Source: Nematopogon swammerdamellus
Lineage: Eukaryota; Arthropoda; Insecta; Lepidoptera; Adelidae
DNA: 64,000 nt
NCBI GenBank assembly: GCA_946902875.1
Contig: OX336339.1
Location: forward strand, 1,420,397-1,484,396
Reading direction: 5' to 3'
Shown here: in pieces, positions 22,700 through 34,214 of the stretch
Numbering within the stretch: position 1 is the stretch's first letter
Layout: each line of letters opens with the position of its first letter
Made by a program: the position numbers and the translations under genes
The notes under the pieces: generated by a model
Databases searched by the model: none
What the model saw: the letters and a program-made list of their open reading frames with translations, nothing else
What the model was told of the DNA's origin: nothing

Positions 22700-24060
22700 T
22701 TAACCCTTAATGCAATGACTTAAGGTTTCATTTTAAAAATGACGCTGACGCGATGTCGCGAGTTATACATTTTTTACCCACCTAAAAAAGTGCCAAGCGC
22801 CGCTAAAGAAGCTTTCACTTCAAAAACCTCAGGGTTATCCCCTTTTAAATAAAAAAAAAAGAATTTTCAAAATCGGCCCACAATTGACGGAGTAATCGCG
22901 TAACAAACATCCAAAAAAAGAAAACATACCGTCGCATTGAGAATCTCTTAGGTCTAAAGTAAATTTCTCGTGAAGACAAATGCAACGAGCCCAAACACGA
23001 TGGGTTTATCATGTGTAGTTTAGGAGTTCCTATGGCCACCTTTTGTCTCCATCATCAGACCAGCTCGATGGTACTCGGTACAGTAGGTACCGGTCAGGTA
23101 CCATAATAAATTAAGCGCAACTGGCCGGTCGGAAAAGATAAAAAATTTCAAATTTAGAATATTCATGAAACAAGGGTCCGAATATGTATCACTAGTATAT
23201 CGATTCATGTATTTCAACAGGACAGAGAAAATTTCAAAATATTAGGTATTTAATACTTTTTAGTTCTTTTTTTTTTGTTTTTTGGAAATCGGTTTAATAT
23301 TTTTTAAAACAGTTTTTATTTCATTCTTTTTAGTAATATTACATAAAAAAGAATAATCGAAATCGAATAATCGAAATCGATTGAAGTAGTACAGAATTAT
23401 TCGCCATATGTGTCAGACTGCAAATTGCTGAATAAGTCCACATCACAAAAGTTTTGCTGAAGGTAACCACACACCATACTAATTTATCAAACTGAAAATT
23501 GCCGAAAACGACCACATCACAAGTTTTGCTGAAGGTAACCACACACCATAGTATTATGCTGATTTTTCGAAAACCACTGAACCAATTTCGATAAAATTGA
23601 AATGGGACCACCTCGGAAGTATGACCTAACTAACAAAAAAAGAATTTTCAAAATCGGCCCTCAATTGACGGAGAAATCGCGTAACAAACATACAAAAAAA
23701 AAAATTAAAAAAAAAAAAAAAAAAAATAAAAAACATACAGACGAATTGAGAACCTCCTCCTTTTTTGGAAGTCGGTTAAAAAAAGGGGTGTTATTAGTTT
23801 AACGTGTGTTTGTATGTGCGTGGCATCGTAGCTCGCAAATGGATGGACCGATTTGAATGCGTTGTTTTTTTTATTAGAAAGCTGGTTTAGTCGGGAGGGT
23901 TGTTAGCTATGTTTGTATTCAAGTAATCAAATAATTAAGTAATCAAAAAGTTTTATCTTAAAAAGTGGACCGATTTGCAAGCGTTTTTTTAAGCTTGAAA
24001 TAAAAGGTTAATTACAAATTTGAAAAACCCCGACCCTTAAAATTTCTAAAATAATTTCGG
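22700..24060. other. AT-rich repeat debris in CFAP70 intron 3
   Basis: Several copies of a family with ACCGATTT(T/G), AAGTCGGTT and GAATTGAGAACCTCCTCC (22840-23350, 23600-23790), and poly-A runs. No exon is seen. Confidence 0.5.
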
Positions 24061-24067
24061 TTTAATT

Positions 24068-24161
24068 ACTTAAAGGAGTCGGGGGACCGCTAAGTAAATA
24101 AAATATAAAAACTCGGAGCTGCACGGGTATTTACTTAGCGGTCCCCCGACTCCTTTAAGTA
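24068..24161. repeat. Perfect-arm hairpin (34-bp arms, about 26-bp loop)
   Basis: GGAGTCGGGGGACCGCTAAG at the left is mirrored by CTTAGCGGTCCCCCGACTCC at the right. Confidence 0.85.
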
Positions 24162-24474
24162 AGTAAACGGAAAATATTTTTGACTTTTTTTGACTTGGGG
24201 TTTTTAAATTCGTATTTTTTACCGACTTTCCGAAAAAAACGGAGGTTATGAATTCGACCCGTATGTATGTAATATCGTTAGAATTGCACAATATTCGTAC
24301 ATATTTTAGTCTATGTGTATGTATGTATGATTGTCCGCCTATTTCTCCGAAAATATTAATCGAATTGTGACCATCCACTCAAATTATTAAAAAAAAAAAT
24401 AGTTCTACGTTTGTTTTTGAAGTCGGTTCAATGTTTTTTTAAGACCGTTTTTTATTGGAAATTATCGCAATGCG

Positions 24475-24665
24475 ATGATATACCTCTTTAATCAAGAAAA
24501 TATATAAAAACAATGCAAATACTGTGTGGGGTCGGTACTTAAAAAGAATAGCCTCACTGCATCTCTCCCTGTACATGTCGTAAAAGGCGACTAGGGGATA
24601 AGCACAAGATGCCGTGCATAAGGGCGACAGGTTAGCCACCTCTCACCTTGGCACGGTCCTTCCAC
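24475..24665 (+). repeat. Interspersed repeat family E, fragment
   Basis: GTCGTAAAAGGCGACTAGGG ... CACCTCTCACCTTGGCACGG. The same family appears reversed at 59690-60030, 45590-45625 and 62635-62705, and in part at 54870-55035. Nature unknown. Confidence 0.6.
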
Positions 24666-24773
24666 CGAGTCATGCAGCAGGTGGGTCTTCGTGCCTTACT
24701 TGCTGCTTGATAGTTATCTTGTCCTAATACCTTGCTAAATGTGGTTGTCTCTTTCTAAAAAGCCCGATGTTGA

Positions 24774-25157
24774 TTTTTTTTTTATGGAAACTTACACGGT
24801 TGGCTACATCACCTACTACATCCGTGATGTCAGCCCATAGCACCTTGGTGAACTAGGTGCCATGTTACTGCTTCCCTTCGCTCGTGCCTGCTACACTGAA
24901 CAAAACACGAACTATTTAAATAGCCGTTTCAACCGACCTTCATTCAGTGCGGGAGGTACCAACCCGGGCGGGTTAAACCCTACCACTTAGTAAGGTAAGA
25001 ATATGGAAGGGACCTACAGTTTTACGTGGAATCCGAACCATGGTCAGCCTCCAACGGTCGAGCGGTCACCGATCTATCGACTGACCGCGCCCAGGTGTGC
25101 TTATGATCACGACCGACAGTCGACCGACCTCACCACTGAGCTACCGATGCTGACAGA
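24774..25157 (-). mobile_element. SINE S1, full length
   Basis: T-run, then TATGGAAACTTACACGG at the left; the head with inverted 5S-like and tRNA-like boxes ends near 25157. Confidence 0.8.
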
Positions 25158-25195
25158 TTTGTATGTAATGTCTTCAGCTCAATGTTTGTGCATAA

Positions 25196-25596
25196 GCGGC
25201 GGGTGGCCGAGTGGTTTGGGCATCGGCCTCTCATGCGAGAGGTCTGAGGTTCGAATCCGGTCGGCGTGTACCAATGAGTTTTTTCTGACGAACAAATTTA
25301 AGTGCATACATACACCTGCTGCTTCACCGTTCGGAACCGGTGTAAAACTGTAGGTTACTTCCCTTACCCCTTACTAGGTGGTAGGCTCAAATTGTAGCCG
25401 ACTGGGTTGGTACCACCGTACTGGATGTAAGATGGCCGCATAACAACCTCGGTTGCGCTCTTCTCTAGTCCAGTATAGCCAGCAATCCTGGGAAGTCTCC
25501 GGTATGGCACCTACCTTCTCGGAGGTGATATTGGCTGGTCGGAGCATGTGCTTTGGCCCCTTCGACTCAGTCACCCATACCGGATTACATAAAAAA
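25196..25596 (+). mobile_element. SINE S2 (tRNA-Leu/Ser-like head), full length
   Basis: The head GGTGGCCGAGTGGTTTGGGC and B box GAGGTTCGAATCC look like a class II tRNA. The body ends CCATACCGGATTACAT plus As, 20 bp before exon 4. With no intact acceptor stem it is not a tRNA gene. Confidence 0.85.
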
Positions 25597-25616
25597 AATA
25601 CGTTTTATATTTTCAG

Positions 25617-25821
25617 GATCCAAGAACTCTCACTTTTGAAGGCAGTAGTCAAAATAAACCCAGTTTGAACGACTACATTGATTGGGAGAGCATCCGCTAC
25701 GGCAACACTACAACGATGAACGCCAAATCTGACAAGCAAACAAAGAATTCTTTAAAGCTAAATTTTGTTAGGAATGCGTCGAAATTCAATGTAGAAAAAT
25801 ATTTGAATACACAGGAACAAG
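25617..25821 (+). CDS. CFAP70: CFAP70 coding exon 4
   Basis: TATATTTTCAG|GATCCAAGA ... CAGGAACAAG|GTAAAT; phase 0 in, phase 1 out. It encodes about residues 215-282 (DPRTLTFEGSSQNKPSL ... NVEKYLNTQEQ). The whole exon is open and has the low complexity and charge of a linker. Confidence 0.85.
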
Positions 25822-25828
25822 GTAAATT

Positions 25829-25992
25829 CACGTATTTTTAACCTCCGACGTATTATTGCGTATTTTTAACCTCCGACTTATTATTGCGTATTTTTAACCT
25901 CCGACGTGTATATCGCGTATTTTTAACCTCCGACGTATTATCGCGTATTTTTAACCTCCGACGTATTATCGCGTATTTTTAACCCCCGAGAC
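25829..25992 (+). repeat. 29-bp minisatellite, about 6 units
   Basis: CGTATTTTTAACCTCCGACG units, starting 7 bp after the exon 4 donor. The last unit merges with a repeat bearing ACCCCCGAGACGCAAAAAG. Confidence 0.9.
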
Positions 25993-26499
25993 GCAAAAAG
26001 AGGGTATTGTATTATATAAGTTTAACGCGTGTGTGTGTGTGTGTGTGTGTATGTGTATATGGGTGCGTCTGTATGTGGCATTGTAGCTACCAAACGGATG
26101 GACCGATTTGGATGCGGATTTTTTTAGGGTTCCGTAGTCAACAAGGAACCCTTATATAGTTTCGCCATGTCCGTCCGTCTGTCTGTCCGCGGCTTAGCTC
26201 AGAGACCCTTAGTACTAGAAAATTGTAAGTTGGTATGGGTATACATATTAATAAAGCCGAATGCCATATATATTTCAGGAATGGTATAAGACTAGTAATC
26301 AGTCCAAGTTATTTAGTTTCCATGAAAATACACTAATATTACTAGTCTAATAACGTCCCTGAACCGTTCCTGAACCGTTCCTGAAAAGTTATTAATAATA
26401 TTGACGGTGATTGTACTACCCGATCACTATCATTTATTTACCTATTTTTTTAATATTAATTTTACATAATATTTACAAACTTAAAATCTAAAATTAATA

Positions 26500-27430
26500 C
26501 AAAAACAAATGGAGTTTCCACCACCGGCGGCGGGGCGAACCTAAGCTACCGATGGTCGGGTCCCAAAGAGAGAAACCTCAGGACGATGCGTGCAGTGTCG
26601 AGCATGGCTGCGCTTTGGATCTGGCCCTTGACCCAACCACTCAGCGAGAGCCTCTTAAGGTGGCCATCGAGGCTCTTCGCTATCAGCCCATGCGCTGATA
26701 CGACTATGGGCACAACGATCGTCGAGTCGACGGGCCATATTTTGGTAACCTCGTGCTGCAGATCCACATAATTAAGCATCTTCCCTGCTTCCTTACTGAC
26801 GAGGTTACCGTCGTGCGGCACGGCGATATCGATGAGCGTTGCGCGCCTTGCCTCCCGGTCCACTATCACAATATCATGTCTACTCGCGAGAATAGTCCTA
26901 TCTGTAATAATGAACCGGTCCCAGTAGAGTGTGACATGACCGTTCTCGGGAACTGGCGGCGGATTGTACTTATAGTAAGGCACTTCAGTACCTACAAGGT
27001 TGAACTTTAAGGCAAGTTGCTGGTGGATAATCCTGGCTACTAGGATGTGTCTATGCAAATACTCGGTGTTGGCAAGCTGCGAACAACCAGAAATCACAAG
27101 TCTGAGGGACTCGCGAATGTTGGTGGCAGGCGCGGCAGATGTCAATGGTCCCGTCCTTCATTATGTGTTTCCTATAGTTGTTCGTCTTGACAACCTCATC
27201 TTGTATTGCAAAGACAAACCTTCGGATTCCCCGAAGAGGTCCCCGAAGCGTAGCCAGTGCACGGAGGCAAGTTGGTCTACATCCGGTCCCGTGAGAGACC
27301 GGAAGTACCTACCGTGCAGCTCCTTGCCTTTCCATACTTCCATGCGGTCCTCGGTGCTCAGTACAACCGGCTTCCGCCAGTTCTCTTTTCCCATGCTCAG
27401 CGCGGAAGACCTTTATCGCTGGTGACGACA
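26500..27430 (-). mobile_element. LINE 3' remnant with nuclease-like C-terminal domain
   Basis: The minus strand encodes, in two or three frames, a protein ending in a 199-aa piece (27145-26546) with PYYKYNPPPV, LYWDRFIITDRTI, DIVIVDREARRATLIDIAVP and SVIVPIVVSAHG-like strands. The D...(LI)DI core resembles a PD-(D/E)XK-like fold. This is the known C-terminal part of an insect non-LTR element whose clade I cannot name surely. A frameshift near 27150-27160 and loss of the reverse transcriptase make it dead. Confidence 0.7.
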
Positions 27431-27582
27431 TCGCGATGCATCTCACAAACATGAGTCTTTTCCAAAAAGTGCTGACGGAGATTGTATACCTCGCGGTTGT
27501 GCAGGTTATTATCATTGTTATTACCTGGCCGTTATTATTGCAAGCTTTTATTTACCTTCGTGTATGGTTATATGATGATCAG

Positions 27583-27753
27583 GTACGGTGGAGTGGTCTT
27601 CGTTTCATCGCAGTTTGGTGGGCGCGGATGGAGGCGTGCTGTCGGCGCGCCTGCGCGAGTTCAAGTGGCCGCTGGAGTTGCGGGCGAGAGGCGATATCAA
27701 CTCTCTGCACTTCATGGCACTCGTCGATGTGTTCTCTCTGCTCTACCCTGGCG
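27583..27753 (+). CDS. CFAP70: CFAP70 coding exon 5
   Basis: Acceptor GATGATCAG|GTACGG and donor CCTGGCG|GTGCTG, phase 1 at both ends. It encodes about residues 283-339, including EWSSFHRSLVGADGGVLSAR, REFKWPLELR and VFSLLYPG. The spacing of the W/PLEL and LLYPG blocks matches vertebrate CFAP70 and is the clearest N-terminal evidence for the assignment. Confidence 0.88.
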
Positions 27754-27819
27754 GTGCTGTTCATATTGATGTTTATTTCTACCATTTATTGATCAATTTA
27801 TAAATTTTTTGGTTATCAC

Positions 27820-28410
27820 GCGATCCTGCCGTCCCCTTTCCACTTCCGCACGGCGCGCACTGGGCAGGGATTTAATCGGTTCTGCAGATCTTTCCTACAC
27901 ATAACTGGTAAACTCTGGAACGCTCTCCCTGCCCACGTATTTCCCCCAAGTATATTCAAGAGGGGTGTGAATAGGGCATTCGCCACCCCCGCATGCGACT
28001 TGATGTCCATGTGCGTCGTAAGATACTTTATGAGTAGCTCGGCGCCACATGTCGCTCTTTCTATTAAAAAGAAAACCTCTGAAGGCCGGCAGACTGTTTC
28101 TGGAAGCCGAGGACTGAAGTAACCGGTCGTCTAGGGGGGAGACCTATGTCCATCATTGTACGTCAGGTTCAGCGTTTTCTCTTGGGCAAATTCTTCTCGA
28201 ATGTACTCAAATATCCGCCGGACTCGCTCGGAACACCCATATAAGTTGTTGAAACACAAATTCTGACAACGCATCGCTTTTCGAAATCGTTCTTAAGTCG
28301 TACGGCGAAAATATGGAACGGTCTTCCGGCGAGTGCGTTCCTCACCACCTATAACCTGGGAATCTTCAAAAGGCGTGTCAATAAATTAGACATGACCTCT
28401 TTGTCCCCCT
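27820..28410 (+). mobile_element. LINE 3' fragments (families C and D)
   Basis: 27820-28080 is a family C end (CACTTCCGCAC, CACATGTCGCTCTTTC). 28240-28410 reads like a LINE C-terminus (FRNRS, TAKIWNGLPASAF-like). Both are 5'-truncated. Confidence 0.6.
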
Positions 28411-28561
28411 AGTAGGTGGCATGGCGCCTCTCTGAGGGTGTTTTGCGAGGAGTGGTGTTATTGGCTGTGTCTTAATCTTCCTTTGAACTTTTGGGCACAG
28501 CCACCCGTGCCGGTCGTCTATATGTATATAAAAAAAATTGGATGTTTCTGTCGATGTTCAG

Positions 28562-28700
28562 AGCGTCGCGTCGTGACCGCGGCGCAGCTGTGGTGGTACA
28601 ATGCCGAGGCAATGTTGCAACAGACCGGCTGCCAACCGCTCCTACCTCCAGAAGGTGTTAAACTGCAAAAGCCGCGCTCTCTGACGAAGCGCTCAGCTGG
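28562..28700 (+). CDS. CFAP70: CFAP70 coding exon 6
   Basis: Acceptor GATGTTCAG|AGCGTCG (phase 1), donor TCAGCTGG|GTGAGT (phase 2). It encodes about residues 340-385: ERRVVTAAQLWWYNAEAM ... GVKLQKPRSLTKRSAG. It follows LLYPG directly, as in vertebrates. Confidence 0.87.
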
Positions 28701-28829
28701 GTGAGTGATATCATAATCACATTGAAATAAATTGAAATGGAAAGTGTGGAGTTGCAATGGAGTACTGCACGCACCTGGTGGATGGCTCAGCTTAATATCA
28801 GCTTGCGTGGCTCAATTATACTACTTGTG

Positions 28830-30540
28830 AACGACCCTGTTGTGTCCCGCGACTTAGAACCGCTGCAACTCCGTAGGGACATCGGCCCCCTAAGTGTGTT
28901 CTATGTTATATTCCACGTGGTGTGTTCGGAGAAGCTGTTTAACGCGATTTCGTTGTCCCCATTCCACCTCCACACTGTAACATGCGCCGGGATAGAAAAG
29001 GTAGGTAATTTTCCCACTCACCGGGCGAAGTAGGTCTCCAGAATCCTCGCAGACGGCCGGATGTGCACCACCGCAGGGACTGCAGAGCCGGCGTGCTCTG
29101 CAGCGTCCGAATCCTCCCGAATTAACTTAAACTTAGTCACTATAAAACGTCACTGTCGCAATCATAACTCCTGTCCGTTACTCGTTTTCAACCCTTATAG
29201 AATCCCTTATTTCGTTGCTTCCGTACTTGACGTGACTCGCGCTCGCGTGGTCGTCCGCTAACTACCCGCCGTACACCTTTTCCCTTCGTCTGCGTCTCCT
29301 CTTTCGAAGCTACCCGCACGGCGAGCAAACTAGGCATGTGTAGCGGAATGTTGGTAGGAGCAGGGATGCGCTAATTACACAGTTATATATAACATTAGGC
29401 GTACTGGGCAGGGGATGTACGCCTATACAATGGCGCATACCTGGCGCACCAAACGCGGAACCGTAGATCATAGAGTAGATAATTGCTTCACTGCACATGC
29501 GCGAACCCAAGATGCGAACGACATTAAAGTCTACCCTATGTTCTACGAATTATGACCTAAAATTCGTTGACTGCGCAGTTAGGTCGAGTGGCATTAAAGT
29601 TTTGATATAACTGTAGATATTTTATTCACAGAACAGGGGAAATGTGGAACGCACTCCCTGCCCATCTATTCCCAAGTACACCCTGGGGTGTTTTAAAAGG
29701 GGCGCGAAAAGGCAGGGCGACATGATATTCGCCCTGCATCACACAATCCCCATGCATCACAGAATGTCCACGGGCATCGTTAGACACCTATTTCTAGGTG
29801 AACGATGCCACATGTCGCGCTTTCCATTAAACAAAAGATTTATTAAGAAAATAGTGTAGTGTCGGAGTCAAACTGTCGCACGACCTGAAATCTTCGTCGC
29901 CATATCGAGGGGAAGGCCGAGCTGGCTTCTAAAAAGCTGGGCGTACTCAATAAGGTGCGACGGTACTTCACGCCGGAACAAAAGCTGCTTTTGTACAAAT
30001 CGCAGATCAGGTCCTGCTTGGAGTACTGCTCGCACCTGTGGGATGGCTCTGCCAAATACCAGCTTGCGCCTTTGGACTCGATCCAGCGTCGAGCCGTGCG
30101 ACTAGTGGGTGACCCCGAAGTGTCCCGCGATCTAGAACCACTGCAACACCGTAGGGATGTCGGCTCCCTAAGTGTGTTCTATCGCCTATTCCATGGGGAG
30201 TGCTGGGAGGAGCTGTTTAACGCAATCCCGCCGTCCCCTTTCCACCTCCGCACCACTCGCACTGGGCAGGGATTGCATCCCTATACGCTGGACTTACCGC
30301 TGATGCGTACTAATCGATTCTGCAGATCTTTCCTCTAGAGAACCGGTAAACTCTGGAACGCTCTCCCTGCTCATATATTTCCCCCCCAAGTACAGTCTCG
30401 GGTCCTTCAAAAGGGGCGTGAACGGGCACCTGTCAGGCCGGCATGGCATTCGCAACCCCCGCATACGGCCGAATGTCCATGGGCGTCGTTAGACACCTTA
30501 TGGGTGGCTCGGCGCCATATGTCGCGCTTTCAATAAAAAA
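28830..30540 (+). mobile_element. LINE family C, three 3' fragments
   Basis: 28830-28990 and 29395-29850 are short copies. 29855-30540 is the longest and reads LLYKSQIRSCLEYCSHLWDG ... RRAVRLVGDPEVSRDLEPL ... ELFNAIPPSPFHL, the region after the reverse-transcriptase core of jockey/CR1-like LINEs. It ends with CCATATGTCGCGCTTTC and As. The ORF has a stop after CRSFL. Confidence 0.75.
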
Positions 30541-30915
30541 AAAGTGTAAAGTGCGAGAGCGTTATGGTCTGAAAGAAGATATAGTGACATGGATTGAGAA
30601 AGGAATTCATCCGTGGTTCGGTCATGTTGGAAGAATAGATCATGCGAGAATAACGAAAGAAATGGAGCGAATGTGAGTAGAAAAGTCGGGAAGGGTCGCC
30701 TTAGACATTCGTACCTGGACCAGACAGGCTTCGGATATGTACAGATACCATATTATCGATGTACGGAGATGTATGGTAGACTTTAATGTCGCTCGCATCT
30801 TGGGTTCGCGCATGTGCAGTGAAGCAATTATCTACCCTATGATCTACGAGTGATGACCTAAAATTCGTTAAATGCGCAGGTAGGCCGAGCGGCATTTAAG
30901 TTTTGAGGGAACTGT
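29430..30915. repeat. Inverted repeat ends flanking LINE fragments
   Basis: 29455-29540 (GATCATAGAGTAGATAATTG, TGCGCGAACCCAAGATGCG) is mirrored at 30775-30860. 29540-29610 (ATGACCTAAAATTCGTT) is repeated directly at 30830-30910. Probably pieces of one MITE family. Confidence 0.5.
30546..30700 (+). mobile_element. LINE C-terminal fragment (RTE-like)
   Basis: The frame reads RERYGLKEDIVTWIEKGIHP then WFGHVGRIDHARITKEMERM, a familiar C-terminal stretch of insect LINE polyproteins. Truncated on both sides. Confidence 0.6.
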
Positions 30916-31333
30916 ATGTATACAGGGTGTTTTATGACCATAGGTCATTCATAAAGCATACAAGGCCCAGTAAAGTTTTGTTAAATAATGCCTTAATTCT
31001 ATTAAGGAGTTATTAATTAAATTAGTTTTCGCGCGCAAAATACTCCGGTAGTGCGACCGACCCGACGCTCGCTACGTTGCGACGTTGCCGCTCCACGTGC
31101 TCCGACGACGCCCCCGCTGCCCCAACACATGTTCATAGGTCTATTCACACGGGAGCATTTCGTAAATGGAGTGTCTTTATTTAGTTTAGTATGGAAAAAA
31201 AAGTTCACCATAGAACATAATGACATCTAACTTTTTTGCTCCAAATATGCTCAGGAGTACCTGGTTTGCTGGTTTTATGTATGACATATGGTCATAAAAC
31301 AACCTGTATAATTTAGAGAGAGTTGCGATGCAG

Positions 31334-31471
31334 GTCTGCGCAGGAGTTGTCCACTGACAGTACAGAGCCGGTGGCTGTGTGCGGCGCAGACGGCGAGCCC
31401 GCTTTCGTACTGCTGGAGTTTAGTGTATCGAGTCCGCTGGTGGAATCATGTGTGCCGCCGCATATAACCGA
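31334..31471 (+). CDS. CFAP70: CFAP70 coding exon 7
   Basis: Acceptor GCGATGCAG|GTCTGCG and donor ATAACCGA|GTAAGT, phase 2 at both ends. It encodes about residues 386-431 (SAQELSTDSTEPVAVC ... PAFVLLEFSVSSPLVE). It corresponds to the YIVLEIQLDKALV strand of the vertebrate protein. A second AG 14 bp upstream would break the phase and is rejected. Confidence 0.86.
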
Positions 31472-31499
31472 GTAAGTGCAATCATACATATTATTTAAT

Positions 31500-31921
31500 A
31501 TTTTTACTGGCTTTTGTCCGCATCTTCGCTTGCGGTAGATTCGGTTTAATAGCACATCCGATTTAAACGCAAATCAATACTAATAATAAATCTGTAAGGA
31601 ATCATCATGAAGTAAGTTAATTTGTTTATGAGTTACTACGTTTGTATGTTACTAAAACTAAATTGCCGATTTTTGGGAATATTTTCTGTGTGTATGTATG
31701 TTCCTCCATAACTCTTAAACCGGTCACCCGAATTTGATTAAACTTAATACAAGCACTTAACTATACGTGACACAGAGGATAGACTAAATAAAATTCAGTT
31801 CCGTTTACGCTAAGATGGCGGCTCTCATAGAAATCGAATTAAAGGTACGGTAGCGGGCCTACTTACTTTCTGCTTTTCAAATACGATTTTCATGCGAGCG
31901 AAGCCGCGGGAAAAAGCTAGT
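31500..31921 (+). mobile_element. Helitron-like element
   Basis: It contains ACTAAAACTAAATTGCCG, TTCCTCCATAACTCTTAAAC, AATAAAATTCAGTTCCG and the end GCGAGCGAAGCCGCGGG...CTAGT (31917-31921). It lies in intron 7. 31505-31560 is a reversed end of a related copy. Confidence 0.65.
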
Positions 31922-32319
31922 ACTTACTACAAAATTTATCTATGTGTTTCTTCTTCACTTCAAGTCGTATTTTGATCTTATATTCTGTTTCTGCTGTTCA
32001 GTGTTCTTGTATCTTGCCACTAACACATGCAACGAGAATACATGTATTCTATTTGGGAAGCGCGGTGCTTGGGTGGGGCGCATGTGCCTGTACTGTTTTG
32101 GTTTATCTGTGTATTTTGTAATGCTGTGCTCTCCTGTTTGTACTTCCAATAAAATAAAACAAATAAAACAATAAAGTACCTACCTGGACGACCGAGCTTC
32201 GCTCGGCGTCTACACTTATCAAGATAAATGTGAAACAAAAATGTAAAAAAATGTAATGTTCATCCAAATCGTTAGAGCCGTTTCCGAAAAAAAACAAGTT
32301 TAGCTCACTTGAAGTAAAA

Positions 32320-32543
32320 CCAAATTTTTTTAACTGTGCACTTCGACCTGTCAAATTCTTTAGGTTCTCAGCACTGAATCCATCCCCCCGCTTACTTCCT
32401 CACCTCTTCGCCGACTCCAGTACGCTCTGCACTACATACTGATCAGGCATCCGCTGAGAGGTGAGGAAGTAAGCGGGGGGATGGATTCAGTGCTGAGAAC
32501 CTAACGAATTTGACAGCTAGAAGTGCACAGTTAAAAAAATTGG
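32320..32543. repeat. Foldback element (about 88-bp arms, about 45-bp loop)
   Basis: Left arm 32320-32410 mirrors 32455-32543: TGTGCACTTC, TTAGGTTCTCAGCACTGAA and GCTTACTTCCTCACC have complements in reverse order. It ends 36 bp before the exon 8 acceptor. Confidence 0.85.
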
Positions 32544-32579
32544 GTTACCTATAATAGGATAATGTTTTTCTTCCGTTAG

Positions 32580-32716
32580 CTCGGATTTGCGCCGAATGTT
32601 GTCGCAATTGGAACAGAGAGAGACGCCTCGAGTCTGCACTGGACGCGGAGCGGGAGACCGCTGGAATGACTATGTGAGGAGAGCTGCTGGAGTGCTGTCC
32701 CGTTCCCACACTGCTG
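32580..32716 (+). CDS. CFAP70: CFAP70 coding exon 8
   Basis: Acceptor TTCCGTTAG|CTCGG (phase 2), donor CACTGCTG|GTGAGA (phase 1). It encodes about residues 432-477: DLRRMLSQLEQRETPRV ... DRWNDYVRRAAGVLSRSHTA. It aligns by eye with the [20 protein letters not shown] region of vertebrate CFAP70. Confidence 0.86.
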
Positions 32717-33760
32717 GTGAGACTTGCTTGGTCCCCTTAGACCCTCGCTTATTTATTCTTTATTCATCGTCCACAGACAGTACACTGCACTTGGATTCGT
32801 CATATTTTAACATTTAACATTTAGCATTTTGCCAGTTCCATTATCACAGCGAAGAAGTACTGGAAAGAAACTTCGCTGGATACTTTTTTTACGACCGCTT
32901 AGTCTAAATAGTAACTAACTAGTCATCACTATTTCTAAAAAAATTGTCACCATTTGTTCCCACACCGCTGGTGAGACTTGCTGTCCCGTTCCCACACTGC
33001 TGGCGAGACTTGCTGTCCGGTTTCCACAATGCTGGTGAGACTTCCTGGGTCTCCTTAGACCCTTGTTATCACCCTTCTCCTACGGAGCGGCCGATATCGG
33101 CCGCTTTATACATTATTATCACCGATCTGTATTATCGAGTGTGTGACGAGAGCAGCTGCAGTGCTTTCCCGTTCCCACACTGCTGGTGAGACTTGCTGGG
33201 TCTCCTTAGTTAGACCCTCGTTATGATTATCATCGATCTGTATTATCGAGTGTGTGACAAGAACAGCTGCAGTGCTGTCCCGTTCCCACACTGCTTGTAA
33301 GACTTGCTGATTCTCCTTAGACCCTCGTTATCATTATCACTGGTCTGTATTATCGAGTGTGTGGCGAGAGCTGCTGCAGTGCTGTCTCGTTCCCACACTG
33401 CTAGTGAGACTTGCTGGGTCCCTTATACCCTCGTTGTCATTATTGTCGGCCTGTAGTATCGAGTATGTGGCGAGAGCTGCTGTAACGAACCACCGTCAGC
33501 CTCCAACGGTTGAACGGTCACCCATCCAAGTTCTGACAGCGCCCAAGTGTGCTTATGATCACGTTCGTCAGTCGACCGATCGCACCACTGAGCTGCCGAG
33601 GCTACCATTTTAGACTCTCGCATCATTTATATCATCGATCAGTATTATCGAGCGGGCGAGGAGAACTGCTGTAGTGCCATCGCGTTCCCAAAGAGCTGGT
33701 CAGACTTGTTGGGTCATATTAGATTAACATCCATCATCATTGGTGTTATCGACCTGTGTT
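32670..33760 (+). repeat. Minisatellite derived from exon 8 end, its donor and intron 8 start
   Basis: The authentic exon end (GCTGCTGGAGTGCTGTCCCG, TTCCCACACTGCTG|GTGAGACTTG, CCTTAGACCCTCG) is repeated at about 32957, 33000, 33145, 33255, 33360, 33460 and 33650 with a period near 105 bp. Units also carry TCTGTATTATCGAGTGTGTG. Several keep an intact GTGAGACT donor-like site. 33480-33605 is interrupted by an inverted S1 SINE head. Confidence 0.88.
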
Positions 33761-33789
33761 ATCCATCCCTATTGAAATGACCTTATACT

Positions 33790-34160
33790 TTGTCAACCTC
33801 GATAGCTCAGTGGTGCAGACAGTCAACTGTCGCTATTGAATGTTAAGCAACGCTGGGTGCGTTGGAGGCTGACCGAGGTTCAGATTCCTCTTAAAACTGT
33901 AGGTCCCTTCCCTCCTAATCATACTTGGTGGTAGGGTTTAACCCGCCCGGGTTGGTACCACCGCACTGAATGAAACGTCGGTCTAAACGGCTATGTAAAT
34001 AGTTTGTGTTTTTCGACCAGTTCAGTGTAGCCGGCACGATCAAAGGGGGAAGCACTGACATGGCACCTAGTTCACCCGGTGTTATGGGTGTTATGGGCTG
34101 ACATCACGGACGTTGTAGGTGATGTAGCCAACCGTGTCAGTTTCCATAAAAAAAAAAAAT
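33790..34160 (+). mobile_element. SINE S1 with deletion in the 5S-like part
   Basis: Head, body and A tail as in the family, but the GTCAGTACTTGGATGGG part is missing (join at GGGTGCG|TTGGAGG). It shows that the 5S-like segment can be lost. Confidence 0.8.
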
Positions 34161-34214
34161 ACTTCTGCTGTAAATTAAAATCATGGATAGCCGAGTAGTA
34201 AGGCAACTGCCATA

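Noticed and set aside
22262..22723. 153-aa plus-strand and 121-aa minus-strand ORFs
   Set aside because: Tandem-array translation (repeated DRH..VTEPY); no coding signal apart from the repeat.
25196..25280. tRNA gene (GGTGGCCGAGTGGTTT...GGTTCGAATCC)
   Set aside because: No paired acceptor stem, and the same sequence with the same body and A tail occurs at many sites: it is the head of SINE S2.
26586..27010. Plus-strand ORFs over 26.6-27.4 kb
   Set aside because: They are antisense shadows of the minus-strand LINE frame, which has recognisable motifs.
31319..31333. Earlier acceptor for exon 7 (TTTAG|AGAGAG)
   Set aside because: It would put the exon out of phase with exon 6; the AG at 31332-31333 fits.
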